A DNA stretch of 64,000 bases, taken from positions 25,970,369 to 26,034,368 of the forward strand of contig JAOWCC010001751.1 in assembly GCA_030867875.1 (NCBI GenBank), written 5' to 3'. The DNA comes from Actinernus sp. WN-2022. Its lineage: Eukaryota; Cnidaria; Anthozoa; Actiniaria; Actinernidae. This document shows positions 38,097 to 49,246 of this stretch, piece after piece. Under the pieces are notes generated by a model, which saw only the letters and a list, made by a program, of their open reading frames with translations, was not told where the DNA came from and made no database searches. The stretch's first letter is position 1; every line of letters starts with the position of its first letter. The translations under genes and the position numbers were made by a program.

Positions 38097-38372
38097 CGTC
38101 TGGAAGCAGAATCAGAAGAAATACCCATGATTCTTAACAAAGTCAAAAACGGGACACTCTACACGCCCAAAGGGGAAGTGAACAAGCCGTTGCCCTGTAG
38201 CCACCATTTGTGGGAACCAGAAGGACATCCTCGGCACCATATCCACCTAGGTAGATTTTTCGAGACGAACGAGCCATCAACTCAGGCCACCAATACAGGC
38301 ACGGTTGGAGGTGTGAGACAACAATCGTAAAAGGGATACGAAAGTTATACAGAAACTTCAATACCGGACCCA

Positions 38373-39105
38373 CTAACCCAAATGGCGGGAAACATACGGA
38401 TTCGACATGTCCCTCCTGTCATAAAGCTGTTGAGAGAACAGGTTCACGCCGTCCGAACCAGGAGAGGGGTAAGGTGAAAAATAGGGAAGTGGAAGATTAT
38501 TCTGTCCCCTCATAACATTAGAGTCCACGGCCATTAGGTCGAACGAATGTCCGGTGGCACCCCCAAACGCCTGTTCAACCTTTTCCCACGCCATCTCCGA
38601 TAATCGAGAATCGATGCTGGATAGGCGCCGGGAAGGACCATGTGCTAGATTCTCTTTCGATGGAACGTGCGTCAGCTTGAGCTGTAAATTCCGGCTAGAT
38701 AACACAACGAACAACTCCTTAGTTGCACTTGTCAGTTCGGGCGACTTCTTACTACCCTGGCCCTCCCAGCAGCCAATAACCACGAGGCTGTCGACATGGG
38801 CGTCAATCCTGCAATTCCTGATATTATCAGGGAGGGACTTCACCGCATTAACCAAAGCAAGCATATCCTTGGTCGAGATGTTCAAGTTCTTGCTCTCTTC
38901 CGCCCAATAATCGTGATATGTTTGATCACCAGACGCAAGGTGCAAGCCACACCCCCATCCGTAACCCGAGGCATCTGTGGATAATGACAAACTAATATGT
39001 TTCTCATCTCACCATGGTAGACAATCTGACCATGTGTCCAAGAAACGCCAGTAAGATAACTCTTCCCTTAAAGGCGTGGATAGCAATGCTCGACCATCCG
39101 CCCCG
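38373..39105 (-). pseudogene. RNase H domain of the YR retroelement
   Basis: STDASGYGWG at the start of the long frame (38990) holds the first RNase H Asp; DAHVDSLVVIGCWEG and THVPSKENLA follow in the usual order. It is the C-terminal part of the RT protein; a frameshift near 39110 and a stop near 39010 separate the two. It would degrade template RNA during cDNA synthesis. Confidence 0.75.
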
Positions 39106-40007
39106 CTAGACGCAATAGCATGCATGACTCATTTCCCTTATGAATAACTTCGCTGCTGGAACAGCCAACGAGAACGAGATGCATTTTCCCTGGAATCTTT
39201 GAAGGGGTTTCACGTCAATCGTCTTCTTCAACCGCAGGATTTCCTCCCTTAGTGCCGCCCATGAATCCAATTTCCGTCTCGGTACAAGAAAAGACTGTTT
39301 TACGGAATCCACAATAAAACCCAGATACTGTACCGTGGTGGTCGGTTGGAACACAGACTTGCTAATCCCAATTGTATAACCGAGGTCAACGAGAAATTGT
39401 AGGACACAAAAAATGGCAGCTGTAGCAGCCTTGTATCTGTATTCTTCTCCCCTGCATAGCGGCAGCACCGACCACGGCCCCTCAGACGTCAAGAGTTCCC
39501 CATTAAGGCGATCATCGATATACAATGAGCACGGGACACCATGGGTTCTCAGACATCCAGAAGCGACCAGACCGATGGCATTGTAAATATAGGGAGAAAT
39601 TTTCCATCCAAATGGGAGGGTAGTGCATACGAACCAGAACCCCTCCCATTCAAAACCGACATACGTCTGTGAACTCAGGACGAGGGAGACATGATCGTAC
39701 CCCGACTTATCATCACACTTGGTCATGAAAGAACCGCTATAGACATATCTAGGGACGTCACCCAACTTATCGAGGGAAAACGGCATATCTTTCATCCAGA
39801 AATTCAAAAATCTCGCATCAAAACGAAGCCTAGGCTTTGTGGGCTCCACGGTTAACGGTAAAACTAGATGTGGCGGAGAATCCGTATCTACTTTCCCCCA
39901 CACTCTGATTGCTCCAGGCGTAACACGTTTCAAGATCTCATGTGCTACGTATCGTGAAAACGCCTTACACGATACATGGTTTTTAAAACGCTTGGAAGGC
40001 GGAAAAT
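39106..40007 (-). pseudogene. reverse transcriptase of the YR retroelement
   Basis: Palm and finger motifs of DIRS/Ngaro RT: PLTVEPTKPRLRFDARFLN, KCDDKSGYDHVSL, FGWKISPYIY, catalytic SLYIDDR near 39515, and VQYLGFIVD. In-frame homologous codons extend upstream of the first ATG to about 40007, so the gene is 5'-truncated, not started at 39933. It loses its frame near 39110 before RNase H. Confidence 0.85.
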
Positions 40008-40010
40008 ATT

Positions 40011-40465
40011 AAGCGTTCTAAGGGCCTTGTTACATGATCCCGGGTAAAAGGATTACCCCTGAAGCAGGGACAATTAACTTTACCGAGCGTTTATATGGAA
40101 AGCTAACCTCGACGACACATTTTTGATCATTCCAAGAATCGCATCACAGTGCGCGTGCTCTGTGTGATCGATTTGCCCGAGTTGTCCCAGTGAGAAGGGA
40201 CAAAGTGTTTATATGGCGTATTGATGTCGGAAAGAAGGGACACCCTTCTCGTCGAGACGAGATATCCCTGGGTCAGGGACAACCCTTCTACCCGGGATGA
40301 GTTTATTCGCAATGTAAATAGTTGCTTGTGGTTTACAGAGAAATGTATGGAAAGTTGTCCCTCCCCGGGTAACTCGGCTAGAAGGGTTTTTCCTTGTTCC
40401 CGGGACAACTTGCAGGTATTGGTAACATGTTGCCGTTCCTAGACAGAGACGAGTCCATCAGAACA
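40011..40465. other. repeat-rich stretch, no gene seen
   Basis: GATCCCGGGTAAAAGG, CCTGGGTCAGGGACAAC, CCTCCCCGGGTAACTC and TTCCCGGGACAAC suggest a degraded palindromic element around the 5' truncation of the YR element. No coding support. Confidence 0.45.
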
Positions 40466-42569
40466 TAGCCTGATTTTCAGACCGTACGAGGTCGTCCGCT
40501 CACTTCCTCCCACCTCCCCGTCTGATGGACTTTGGCAGAAACCGTGTTCTGGCCATTGTTTCATTTCGACCAATCAGTGCGAAGGTTTCATTTTTGGAGA
40601 ACTGAGATATGCGTGGAATGTTTAGTGGAGTCTGCATGAAGGTGAAGCCAAATGGCGGAAGATACAAACGGACTTGATATGGCTTTGGAGAAAGCGTGGG
40701 AAACTTTCGGCATTTCTGAATTATTTCCCGAACAGAGAAAGGCATTATTATCCTTCGTTTCCCGGAAGGACCTTGGCCATCAACAGCTGCATCTATAGGC
40801 GACGACCAGGTAGAGAATCTAGAGAGGAGAAATTATGTAGAATTCTACAGCTCGCCAGAATCACGCACTTTCCTGCACTGCAGAATTCTTATATGTTTTA
40901 CAGCTTCAAACTTATGTCGATTTCTCAGAACTAACCCTAACCATATCCTGTTTGAGCTGCTCTGGTTTTTTGGGCAGCAGGAACTTTTTAAACAGGATTT
41001 TTCGTACGGTATTTCAAGCGCATGGTCACAACACTGATCTAACGACCGGATTTGTTGTACTTTACAATTTGTCAAAATCAAGACTGTTCAAAATTCTGAA
41101 AACATATATATTTAGGCAAATGTAATCCAACTTTTACCATGACATATTCATATGTGTTCACTCCTGTAGAAATTTCATGCCATTCCATGAAAGATTTCAT
41201 ACTTAGTATGTGTTTTCACTGCTGTAAAAAATCATTACATTTCATGAAAGATTTGGTCTTCTAAATGCCAACATTCTAGGAGACATTATATTTTAATACG
41301 GCATACAAAGCGGTCTAGGATCGGAAGATTAATGATTTTCCAAAGCCCGTGCAGTGAAAACAGGTCTACTAAATGGCTTGAAATGGAGTTTACTTGGATA
41401 AAGAACCAGTGGAAAGGTTTCACAAAGCTACCAGGATGTATCTAAGCTAGAAGAGAATCCTAAGAAGCCGTTCATTTTCCGTTAGCGTTGAAGCGAAGCG
41501 ATCGATCGCACATGTTCAGGTTTAAAGTGCCTATAACTCTTTTGCAATTTTGATAGCTTATGAACCTCCGAAAGGTTTTGAGTACTTCTGTGAAGAAAGT
41601 TTTGGTTTACAGTGAATACTTTATGTTCTACGCTTGTTTGAAATCGTGTAAATGTGACCTTTTGTGACCTTTCCTGACCCATGTAAAAGTAAAAGCCTGG
41701 GTCGAAACCTGTATGTACGTCACCTCAGCAATGCATTATTCTCCATGGCGCCTTTCTATCACAACAACATCGATGCATAGAAAATATACACAGTTTGTGA
41801 GTTGTCAGTAAAGAAAAAAGTCATTTTAGTCAACATGTTAAGTATTTATTGAAATGATTGCAAAGCCGAATTAATTATATGACGTCAAGATGACGTAAAT
41901 ACAGGCTTTTGCTTACGCGGTCATGGATCAGGAAAGGTCACATTTACACGATTTCAAAGAAGCGTAGAACATAGAGTATTCACTCAAAACCAAAACTTTC
42001 TTCACAGAAGTACTCAAACCTCTTCGGAGGTTCGTAAGCAATAAAAATTGCAAAAGGGTTATAGGCACTTTAATGGCTTCTCCTGGCTTTCCCACTGATG
42101 AACCTTACCAGAAAACTACACAGTAATGCACTTCATCTATTGCTCTATCTACACAACGTGTTTTAAGGTTATTTAAAATCGTTTTATTGATAAAATTTGA
42201 GCAATCTAAACTATATACGAGTTCATCTCTCTGGACTAAATCCGATTGGCCAATAAAAAGCATTGTTAGAACAACCCTTGCGTCATAATCGAAGAGCCAA
42301 TCAGAATACGTGACAGTTCAGCCTTTACCAGGGTCTTCTCTCTGAGTAGCCGCCATCTTGGATCTGACCGAGAAGACCCTGGGGACGAGGTTGCATGCAG
42401 GCTCCACTAGACATTCCACGCATTCCACGCAGTTCTCCAAAAATAAAACCTTCGCTCTGATTGGTCGAAATTACATGACGTCAGGAACACGATTTCTGCC
42501 AAAGTCCATCAGACGGGGAGGTGGGAGGGAGTGAGCGGACGACCTCGTACCGTCTGTAAATCAGGCTAA
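40466..42569. mobile_element. composite fold-back element with a second one inside
   Basis: Outer arms about 40466-40640 and 42395-42569 are inverted (CGAGGTCGTCCGCTCAC / GTGAGCGGACGACCTCG). An independent pair, 41522-41715 and 41880-42073, lies inside (AAAGTGCCTATAACTCTTTT / inverted copy). A CCAGGGTCTTCTC palindrome is at 42329-42383. No transposase is seen. Confidence 0.75.
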
Positions 42570-44742
42570 TCAGAACACCGATGTTACGGGCTTTAGAATG
42601 AGTAGGAAAACATGCAAAACGTTGGTATGGCGTCATCAGAAAATTGTAAAACATGTCTGAGTATATCGAATTGACTTCGAAATACTGTAATAGGACTCTG
42701 GATTGTCGTAAAAATAGAATAATTTACATGTAGGTTTGGAAATTGGGACGATGGGCTTTGCTGAACATTTCTGTCTCCGGCCCATCCAAAAGGGTTAGTG
42801 TGGGAATCGGAATGGCTTGCATATTGCCTATAATTTTGTATAATCGATCCGTAGTCCAATATAGTATTTCAGAAATAATTCAGGTTTTTATGTCGGTTTC
42901 AGACAATAGACCAAAGTGATTGCTCATATGTGCATTCAATAGTCTTGTATACTAATTATTACAGTCACGAACAGACCATGCATGTATAGCGTAATTAGTT
43001 TTCATTTTATTTTCCAGCTGTGTACATGCATGATATCATCGCAACCACTATTTTATTAAGCGTTAATACTTTCAAAACGAACAAACAAACAAACCTGTAT
43101 ACAGCCCGAGTTAAGGCTGCATGCAGCCTCTTGTTTTTTTTTGTTCAGTGCAGCAAAATTTATGCGCACGTTAAATTATGCATTTAACCTCGTGGATTGA
43201 ATTTCTCTCCTGTGACGCTATTCTTGTCATCACATACTCTGAGGAGGTCAAATGAGGGATTTTGATTGTCGACTGTTTACCGCCGAGTTCTCATCGTTCA
43301 ATCTTCATTGTTGTTTTTCCATTCTCATTTCTGTGCACTTGATTCTCCTACGGATTGTGACAGCAAGTGATTATATTAAATTCCCTAAAATTTGGAGAGT
43401 AGTTTCGATGATTGTAATACGCAGGGATCGACAGCCAGTCAGCCAGCCTCGGAAACACTTTACTGAGGTACATATGTAGGAGCTATCGATCTGTAGTGAT
43501 TTTATTGCTTAATTACTTCACGATTGTTTTTCAAAATGTTCTGACTACGACACAGCGACTAGCTTCCGGCGCTACATGTAGTGGGCGGCTGGTGCCAATA
43601 TTTTGAAATTGTATCGGTTTATATTTATTTATAGTTTCCATGGTCGAAAAGAGCTATGGAAATGTATGCTAAGCTATGATAGGAGTGAAAAATATATTCG
43701 CTTAGATATTATTTCAGCAGCACTTCGAGTTTTGTGCATTGTAATGTATCCTGTGTTTCTTGTTTCCAACAAGATAGAGTTGAGAATTTCCTAGACTCTG
43801 AAAAAACTCGGAATTTTAAATGCAACCTGAAACAATTAACTGGTTGAATCTAATCAAAGCGAGAACCCAACTTAAATAGGAGCCGAACAAAGAGTGACAG
43901 CTAAACTCTAGGAAAACCATTGGCCGACTTCTGCAACACCTGAGTTTAGGACTATATAGCTACAGAACTGCTCCAAATAAATCCCAATAAATGTAGCATC
44001 GAGGCCTAGGTGATTACTATTAAAACTGAATTAATGACCAGTCTAAAAGTAATCAATCTTAGTTTGGGAGGAGGTTCAAAGGAACATTGTAATTGTTTAA
44101 GAACTTGTGTTGTTAATATTTTACTTGGTATCAGGCCTCTTGGTTCTGCCCTGAAAACCATGCCTTGAACCATGTGATTTTTTTTATTTAAACAATATTA
44201 AAGTGTAATTAAACCATGTTTACAAATTGATATTGAACAGCAGGACAGGGCAGAATTAACCGCACTGGTCACTATGATTCACATACATGTATATTATCAA
44301 AGAGTGCATAACATCACTCTACAGGCCTTATCTACTGCTAGAAACAGCATGGCTGCAATTTGCTTTCTATGGCAGTTAGCATCTCAGGCACTCTAAAATA
44401 AGATTCTTTTACAAGACATATTCTTATGGAGATAGTTATACGGCTTCTCTGGGACAAAGAACCACAATTCTTCTTAGTTAAAGACACAAGCATCTTGACA
44501 AAAACAAGCAAACATTATAATTGACATGTATATTTCTCTCAAAAGGCTAAAAAAAGTATTGCAAGTGTAAAAAACTTTTAATCGAACGTGCTAAGTTGTA
44601 TCCACCCCCACCCCGCTTTAAATAAAGGTAAGAAAGCTGTTTGGCGGCCAATCATAAGGACACTACTCGGCAGCTGGTCTTTCACAAAACAATCTACATT
44701 CACATTTCGCACAATCATCGCATGGATATTAAATAAATTACA
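42570..44742. other. intergenic, no gene seen
   Basis: About 2.2 kb of AT-rich sequence. Frames up to 88 codons show no domain, and codon content gives no support. Confidence 0.45.
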
Positions 44743-44869
44743 GGGATGTGTGCAACAAAGGCGTAAGTGACTCCTGATCACGTTCAAATTCTCCTTCAAA
44801 TTCTTTGTTTTCTAAGGGAGAATGTAGAATGTGATCAGGAGTTACTTACGCCCTTGTTGCACATAACCC
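44743..44869. repeat. hairpin MITE with 38-bp arms
   Basis: TGTGCAACAAAGGCGTAAGT and its inverted copy ACTTACGCCCTTGTTGCACA, both flanked by CTCCTGATCAC / GTGATCAGGAG. Confidence 0.8.
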
Positions 44870-46198
44870 TTCTTATTTTAACTACAGCCTCTTGTTCCAT
44901 AAGTGAACGCCCCTATAGTTGAACGATCTTTGGCCTGAAGGCTTCTTGGTGTTCAAACGTGCTGATCAGGGAAACACCAAAGAAATGCCATTACCAGAAA
45001 TCTAGGAATTTTTTGAACCTGCGTATAAATGTACTGCGGCTTTCGCCAGTTACTAGTGCGTATGCTCAGTTTGGTATTTCCAAGATGGTGGACCGAGTAG
45101 AAAGAAGGGGTGATTACTGTTATTAAATGCTTTGAGCAGTGACGTGTGGACTTCAGGATCGGCTATATATATATTCAATTCAACTATGAAGGCAGCAGAA
45201 ATTGTACGAATTAAAGAAAAATCAATTCTTATATTATAATCTCAGTTCTATGCAATTCCTTCTTAATCCATGGCGATAATAATGGGATTGGCTCACTTAC
45301 TTTAGCAAACACCGGGTTCTCCGGTTTTCCTTCCTCCACAATTCGATCTTTGGATTAGCCGGGTCCTGACTTTAATCAGCCCCTATGGTTGTTTCAAGTC
45401 CCGTTAGAGATTTCAGTAGTTCAGAGTTTAAGGGCTCTATTGAGGTTTCTGTTGGCAAGATTTGCTAATAGAGCGTACTAAATTGCAGCGAAATTAAGAA
45501 GAACTTCGCCTTTCCTAATTTGCTTTCTATCGAAACTGAAACTTGTCGCTTTGTCGAAGTCTTTTTGAAATTAATACGCCTGCTTTATCATCCTTTACTG
45601 AAGGTATTTGATAATCATAATAACCGTACTGAAGGATCGAGAACTCAATATTTTGTATCTAATTGGCGTTAATCAAAGGGCATTACTTAAGGCTTTTATT
45701 AAATTGGATCGCTGGTGTTCATAACGTTAAATTTCAAGGTAATAAATCTTGCATGCTACAATGGCAGCCAAAATGACTTGGGACAGAGACCATTCTCTTC
45801 GAATTCTTTAAATTACCCCTCCCCCTCCCTCAATGTTGTTTTAGGTACACGTTCAATCTGAAATTCATTCACTACTAACATTGAAAGAACCAGACTGTAC
45901 CGCTCGAAACGAGCCACAGTATTGGCTTACCGGCCCACAATACAAAATTTTCTAACCTGTAGAACGAGCAGTACAAAAGCAATAGAGCTACTAACAGTAT
46001 AATGGTCCAATCAGATTACAAGTCTCGAGCAGACTGTAATTACTCCATTGAAAGGGGGGAGGGGGAGTTTGGGAAGCTTCATCTGTTTTAACTTTGTGTC
46101 CAGTATTTTTTTCTCATATAACAACTATTTTTGTCGAGTGTCTCCGAAATTACCTCTGTCTTATACCTGTTTCTAGTTAAACATCTAGGCTCTGTTGT
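44870..46198. other. intergenic, no gene seen
   Basis: No supported frame. A segment near 45345-45425 (TTAGCCGGGTCCTGAC, CAGCCCCTATG, CCCGTTAGAGATTTCAG) is repeated at about 46480-46562. Confidence 0.45.
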
Positions 46199-46326
46199 TC
46201 AAAGGGTGGATAACTTTATCCACCGGATAAATCCTTATCCTGCAGTGGATAAAATAAGCTAGTTTGGTTAATGCACTTAACCACTGGATATAGGGATTTA
46301 TCCGGTGGATAATGTTATCCACCCTT
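46199..46326. repeat. palindromic MITE with 34-bp arms
   Basis: AAAGGGTGGATAA...TATCCACCGGATAAATCC and its inverted copy GGATTTATCCGGTGGATAA...TTATCCACCCTTT flank about 60 bp. Confidence 0.85.
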
Positions 46327-46589
46327 TAAACAACCGCACCCTGCTGAATAACACCGCGAAACTCATATCAGTAAGACCGGCGCTTCCCGGTGAAAGCAAG
46401 TTCCCTTTATGATGTGATTTGAACTCATGGCAAGAAAAAAAATGAAAGCTTCCTGCTTTTATCGTACGCTAATTATAAATTCCAATTCGATCTGTAGTTT
46501 AGCCGGGCCTGGCTTTGATCAGCCCCTATGCCGGGTTGTTTCAGGTCCTGTTAGAAATTCAGAGTATTTTTCTATCTTAGTAAACCTAA

Positions 46590-47320
46590 GGTTCAACCGC
46601 ATAATTATCCCTTTCTGCTTTATCACGATCCAGTTTTAATTTTCTTTCTATGGTTTCGTTGGATCGTTGATACCGTAAAGTAAACCTATAGTAGTGGCGT
46701 ATCAGGGTAGCTGCAGCTAAAGGCTTGAACATATATCTAGGCAGGATTTGTATCTACAAAATCAGCATGGGATTGGATGTCATTGTTCTATACTCAAGAC
46801 TTAATTAATGCAAACTGAACTTCCATGCTGGAGTTCATACACGGCAATCATTGACCATCAATGGCTAGCTAATTTCACGAAGATCGAGATGTCGGCACTT
46901 ACTGATCACGAGCGATAGATCACACTGTAGGCAAGGTGTTTTTCAGTGCAATGAATAACTATATTCTGTTAAAACTTGCGTAGGCGTGCTTTGGCATGGG
47001 GGGGGTGAGCTATAGTTATGGATATTAATGAACAATTTTTTCACCGAAGTGGAGGTGAATAGCAAAGGATATTCACCTCCGGAGTATAGCCAATCAGAGC
47101 TATATAGCAGGTATATACTAATTGGTTTTACAAACTAAAAGCAACTCACAACCAAGATATATCGCGCAAATTTATAGACAGTCCTTAAACTGACTTTTTT
47201 TTGTTGGGCGAAATGTTTAAGGGCAAACAAACGTTCATCAAACAAAATATGTTGTCGGGCCCAACATGGCCCAACATGGTCCAACATGTGGTGCTAAATT
47301 AGTCTTACATTGTTGGAACC
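46590..47320 (-). repeat. inverted partial copy of the GPCR 5' region
   Basis: Read on the minus strand it repeats, in order, 31595-31680, 31889-32052 and 33417-33711, without the pogo MITE and other insertions seen there. It ends just after an ATG with the codons MRLN, then loses similarity. An unrelated fold-back unit (about 46985-47130, TATTCACCTCCGGAG) sits inside. Confidence 0.7.
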
Positions 47321-47423
47321 AACCGTGTTGGCAAGTTTTGTCACAGCAATTAACGTTCGAATGTTAGGCCTGTCTTTTAACTAACCGTGGTTTAACAAGG
47401 ATCCGCACTATAAACTGGAAAAG

Positions 47424-47470
47424 ACCCCCCCCCCCCCCCCCCCCCCCTCCCCCCTCCCCCCCTCCCCCCT
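47424..47470. repeat. poly(C)/CCCCCCT tract
   Basis: Over 20 consecutive C followed by CCCCCCTCC-type units; the G-rich complement could form a quadruplex. Length is prone to assembly error. Confidence 0.9.
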
Positions 47471-48272
47471 TATCGCCCTTTGGGATTCGAAAGTTGAATT
47501 TCAAATTCAGAACAGTCGAGCGAGTAAGCAAGTAAGCAGTCTTCTCCTGTTAGAATACTAAATGTTTGAAGCTAAAATTGAAATAAGCCGAGTAAAAGTA
47601 AACAGCAGGAAGCTTCAAGAGTTGCCGTTCACTGTCAGGTTATCGGTCCGGCTGTCAATAGCGTTTTAGAACCGTTTACAAACCCTTTAATGTATTTTTC
47701 GATTTGAATAGCCCATTACCCGAGCATCAGTGTCTCTGAAATCGTGCATTGAAGTGAGATTTGGCAATGTTTGGACCAGAGATTGAGCAATATAATGAAC
47801 TTAAGTTCCCCTTTAATTAGATGATTTCGCTGGCCAGCGTGTAACTGTAAATCTCCCCAGCAGCCCTTCACCTCTCAAAACCTTGCATTTTATTGGACCC
47901 ATTTGGACTGCACTGACAAAGAATTGCATTGTTTTAGGGTTAGGGTTTGTATTGTTTCAGGGTTAGGCATTGTTTTGATAGCCAATGACTTAAGGGAAAA
48001 CACAATCAATGTTGTGAATAGAAAATTAAATTTACAGAAACCGAAATTTCAAGACGAAAATGTAGTTTTTAATTTACTAATAGATCCGCCTTTAATATTA
48101 CAAAAAGAAGTTTGTAAATATATACATGACTGCTTCAAAAAACGCAAAAATAATAGTTAAAATAACTACATATAACACATATACTCCTATACCTGTATCT
48201 TACCTTACGTTTGTTAGCTTCCTCAGCAGGTCTGAGACCTATGTACAATTTGTATATGGTGCCAATAAACAC
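47471..48272. other. intergenic with a possible LINE 3' end
   Basis: No supported gene. TTTTAGGGTTAGGGTTTG and CAGGGTTAGGC near 47934-47968 are short telomere-like units. The sequence before the ATCT microsatellite resembles a LINE 3' UTR, but this is weak. Confidence 0.35.

Positions 48273-48309
<37 letters not shown>
48273..48309. repeat. ATCT microsatellite
   Basis: About nine tandem ATCT units. Confidence 0.95.
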
Positions 48310-49082
48310 GCCAGTACTATTCCACGTTCCGAGGAGGTGAAGGCCGCCCCGTAAATCTAAACACCGGGAAAGCAGATAAAATTATGTATTGCTTTCGAGG
48401 TGACTTGATACGACGGTCAAACACGCAGAACGAGTTTTCTTACATGAAATCATTAGGGAAGTATAACGTTTGTCTGGTATTTTGCTGCATACAATTAGTA
48501 ATCAGTTGTGTTACGAATCTTTCTCCCCCGTCTTCTAATGGCTATACGACCCAAAGTAAAACTGGTGCCCCTTTAAAATTTGTCCATGGTAAAATTACGG
48601 CTAAAGCCCAGTCTATAACCTAAGATATCACGAAAGGACGGACGTTTACATGCATAGCATGCTAACGGTTTCAACCTTCGATGGCCCTCTTACTTGTTCC
48701 TGGCTGGCGTGTTATAATTAGTCTTTTTCCGGTGACAAGTTGCAGGGGATTGGGAGGGACATGTATTTGGGGCTTCCCGCATCGATTACCAGTGGTCGCA
48801 TATCAGTGGTGTTGGTACGTTGAACATCGGAATCCAGAAATCCCTAGCACGTTGACTGATAACCGAGTGTTGCGATTGGTCAGCGAATTATTGGGGAACC
48901 AATTAGTGCTCTAATCGAACTATCTGAATAACATAACCAAGGGGGCTGGAGTTCAGAGTAAGGCATGGGCATAAATGACCCAAAAATCGCCAGGGTTGGT
49001 GTATTTGTCTATATCTTAAAAACTTTCAACAGTACAATAATTATTTTTTGAGGAGAGGTTTAGAGTAGTGAACAAAATTTTG
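48310..49082. other. intergenic, no gene seen
   Basis: Short frames only; nothing recognised before the A1 repeat of the Ngaro-like element. Confidence 0.45.
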
Positions 49083-49242
49083 CATTCTCACTGAGAGAAA
49101 CGCGCTAAAATGGTCATTTAACCCCAGGGGTGTTATGTAACGCCACGTGAGCATCCTAATTAACTAGGCTATATATTGTACGCCCATCTTAAGTCCATGT
49201 AGTTAGCAGAACTCGGTCAGAAGACGCCATCCTTCCGGCGAG
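49083..49242 (+). repeat. split direct repeat A1 with probable promoter
   Basis: 160 bp, identical to A2 apart from one GA insertion. It contains GGCTATATATTG (TATA box-like) about 45 bp before AGCAGAACTCGGTCAG, and ends just before the gag ATG at 49247. Confidence 0.85.
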
Positions 49243-49246
49243 CAGC

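Larger units (their letters stand above)
36238..40010 (-). mobile_element. decayed Ngaro/DIRS-type tyrosine-recombinase retrotransposon
   Basis: In minus-strand order: reverse transcriptase, RNase H, zinc-ribbon plus tyrosine recombinase, then a repeat tail. No methyltransferase or integrase is present. The combination RT-RH-YR with split direct repeats points to Ngaro. The 5' end (gag and A1) is missing beyond 40010. Several frameshifts and at least one stop make it inactive. Confidence 0.85.

Noticed and set aside
37914..38330. Short plus and minus frames around the RNase H/recombinase junction as separate genes
   Set aside because: They are fragments or shadows of the frameshifted YR polyprotein.
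47934..47968. Interstitial telomere
   Set aside because: Only two or three TTAGGG units, too few to claim a telomeric remnant.
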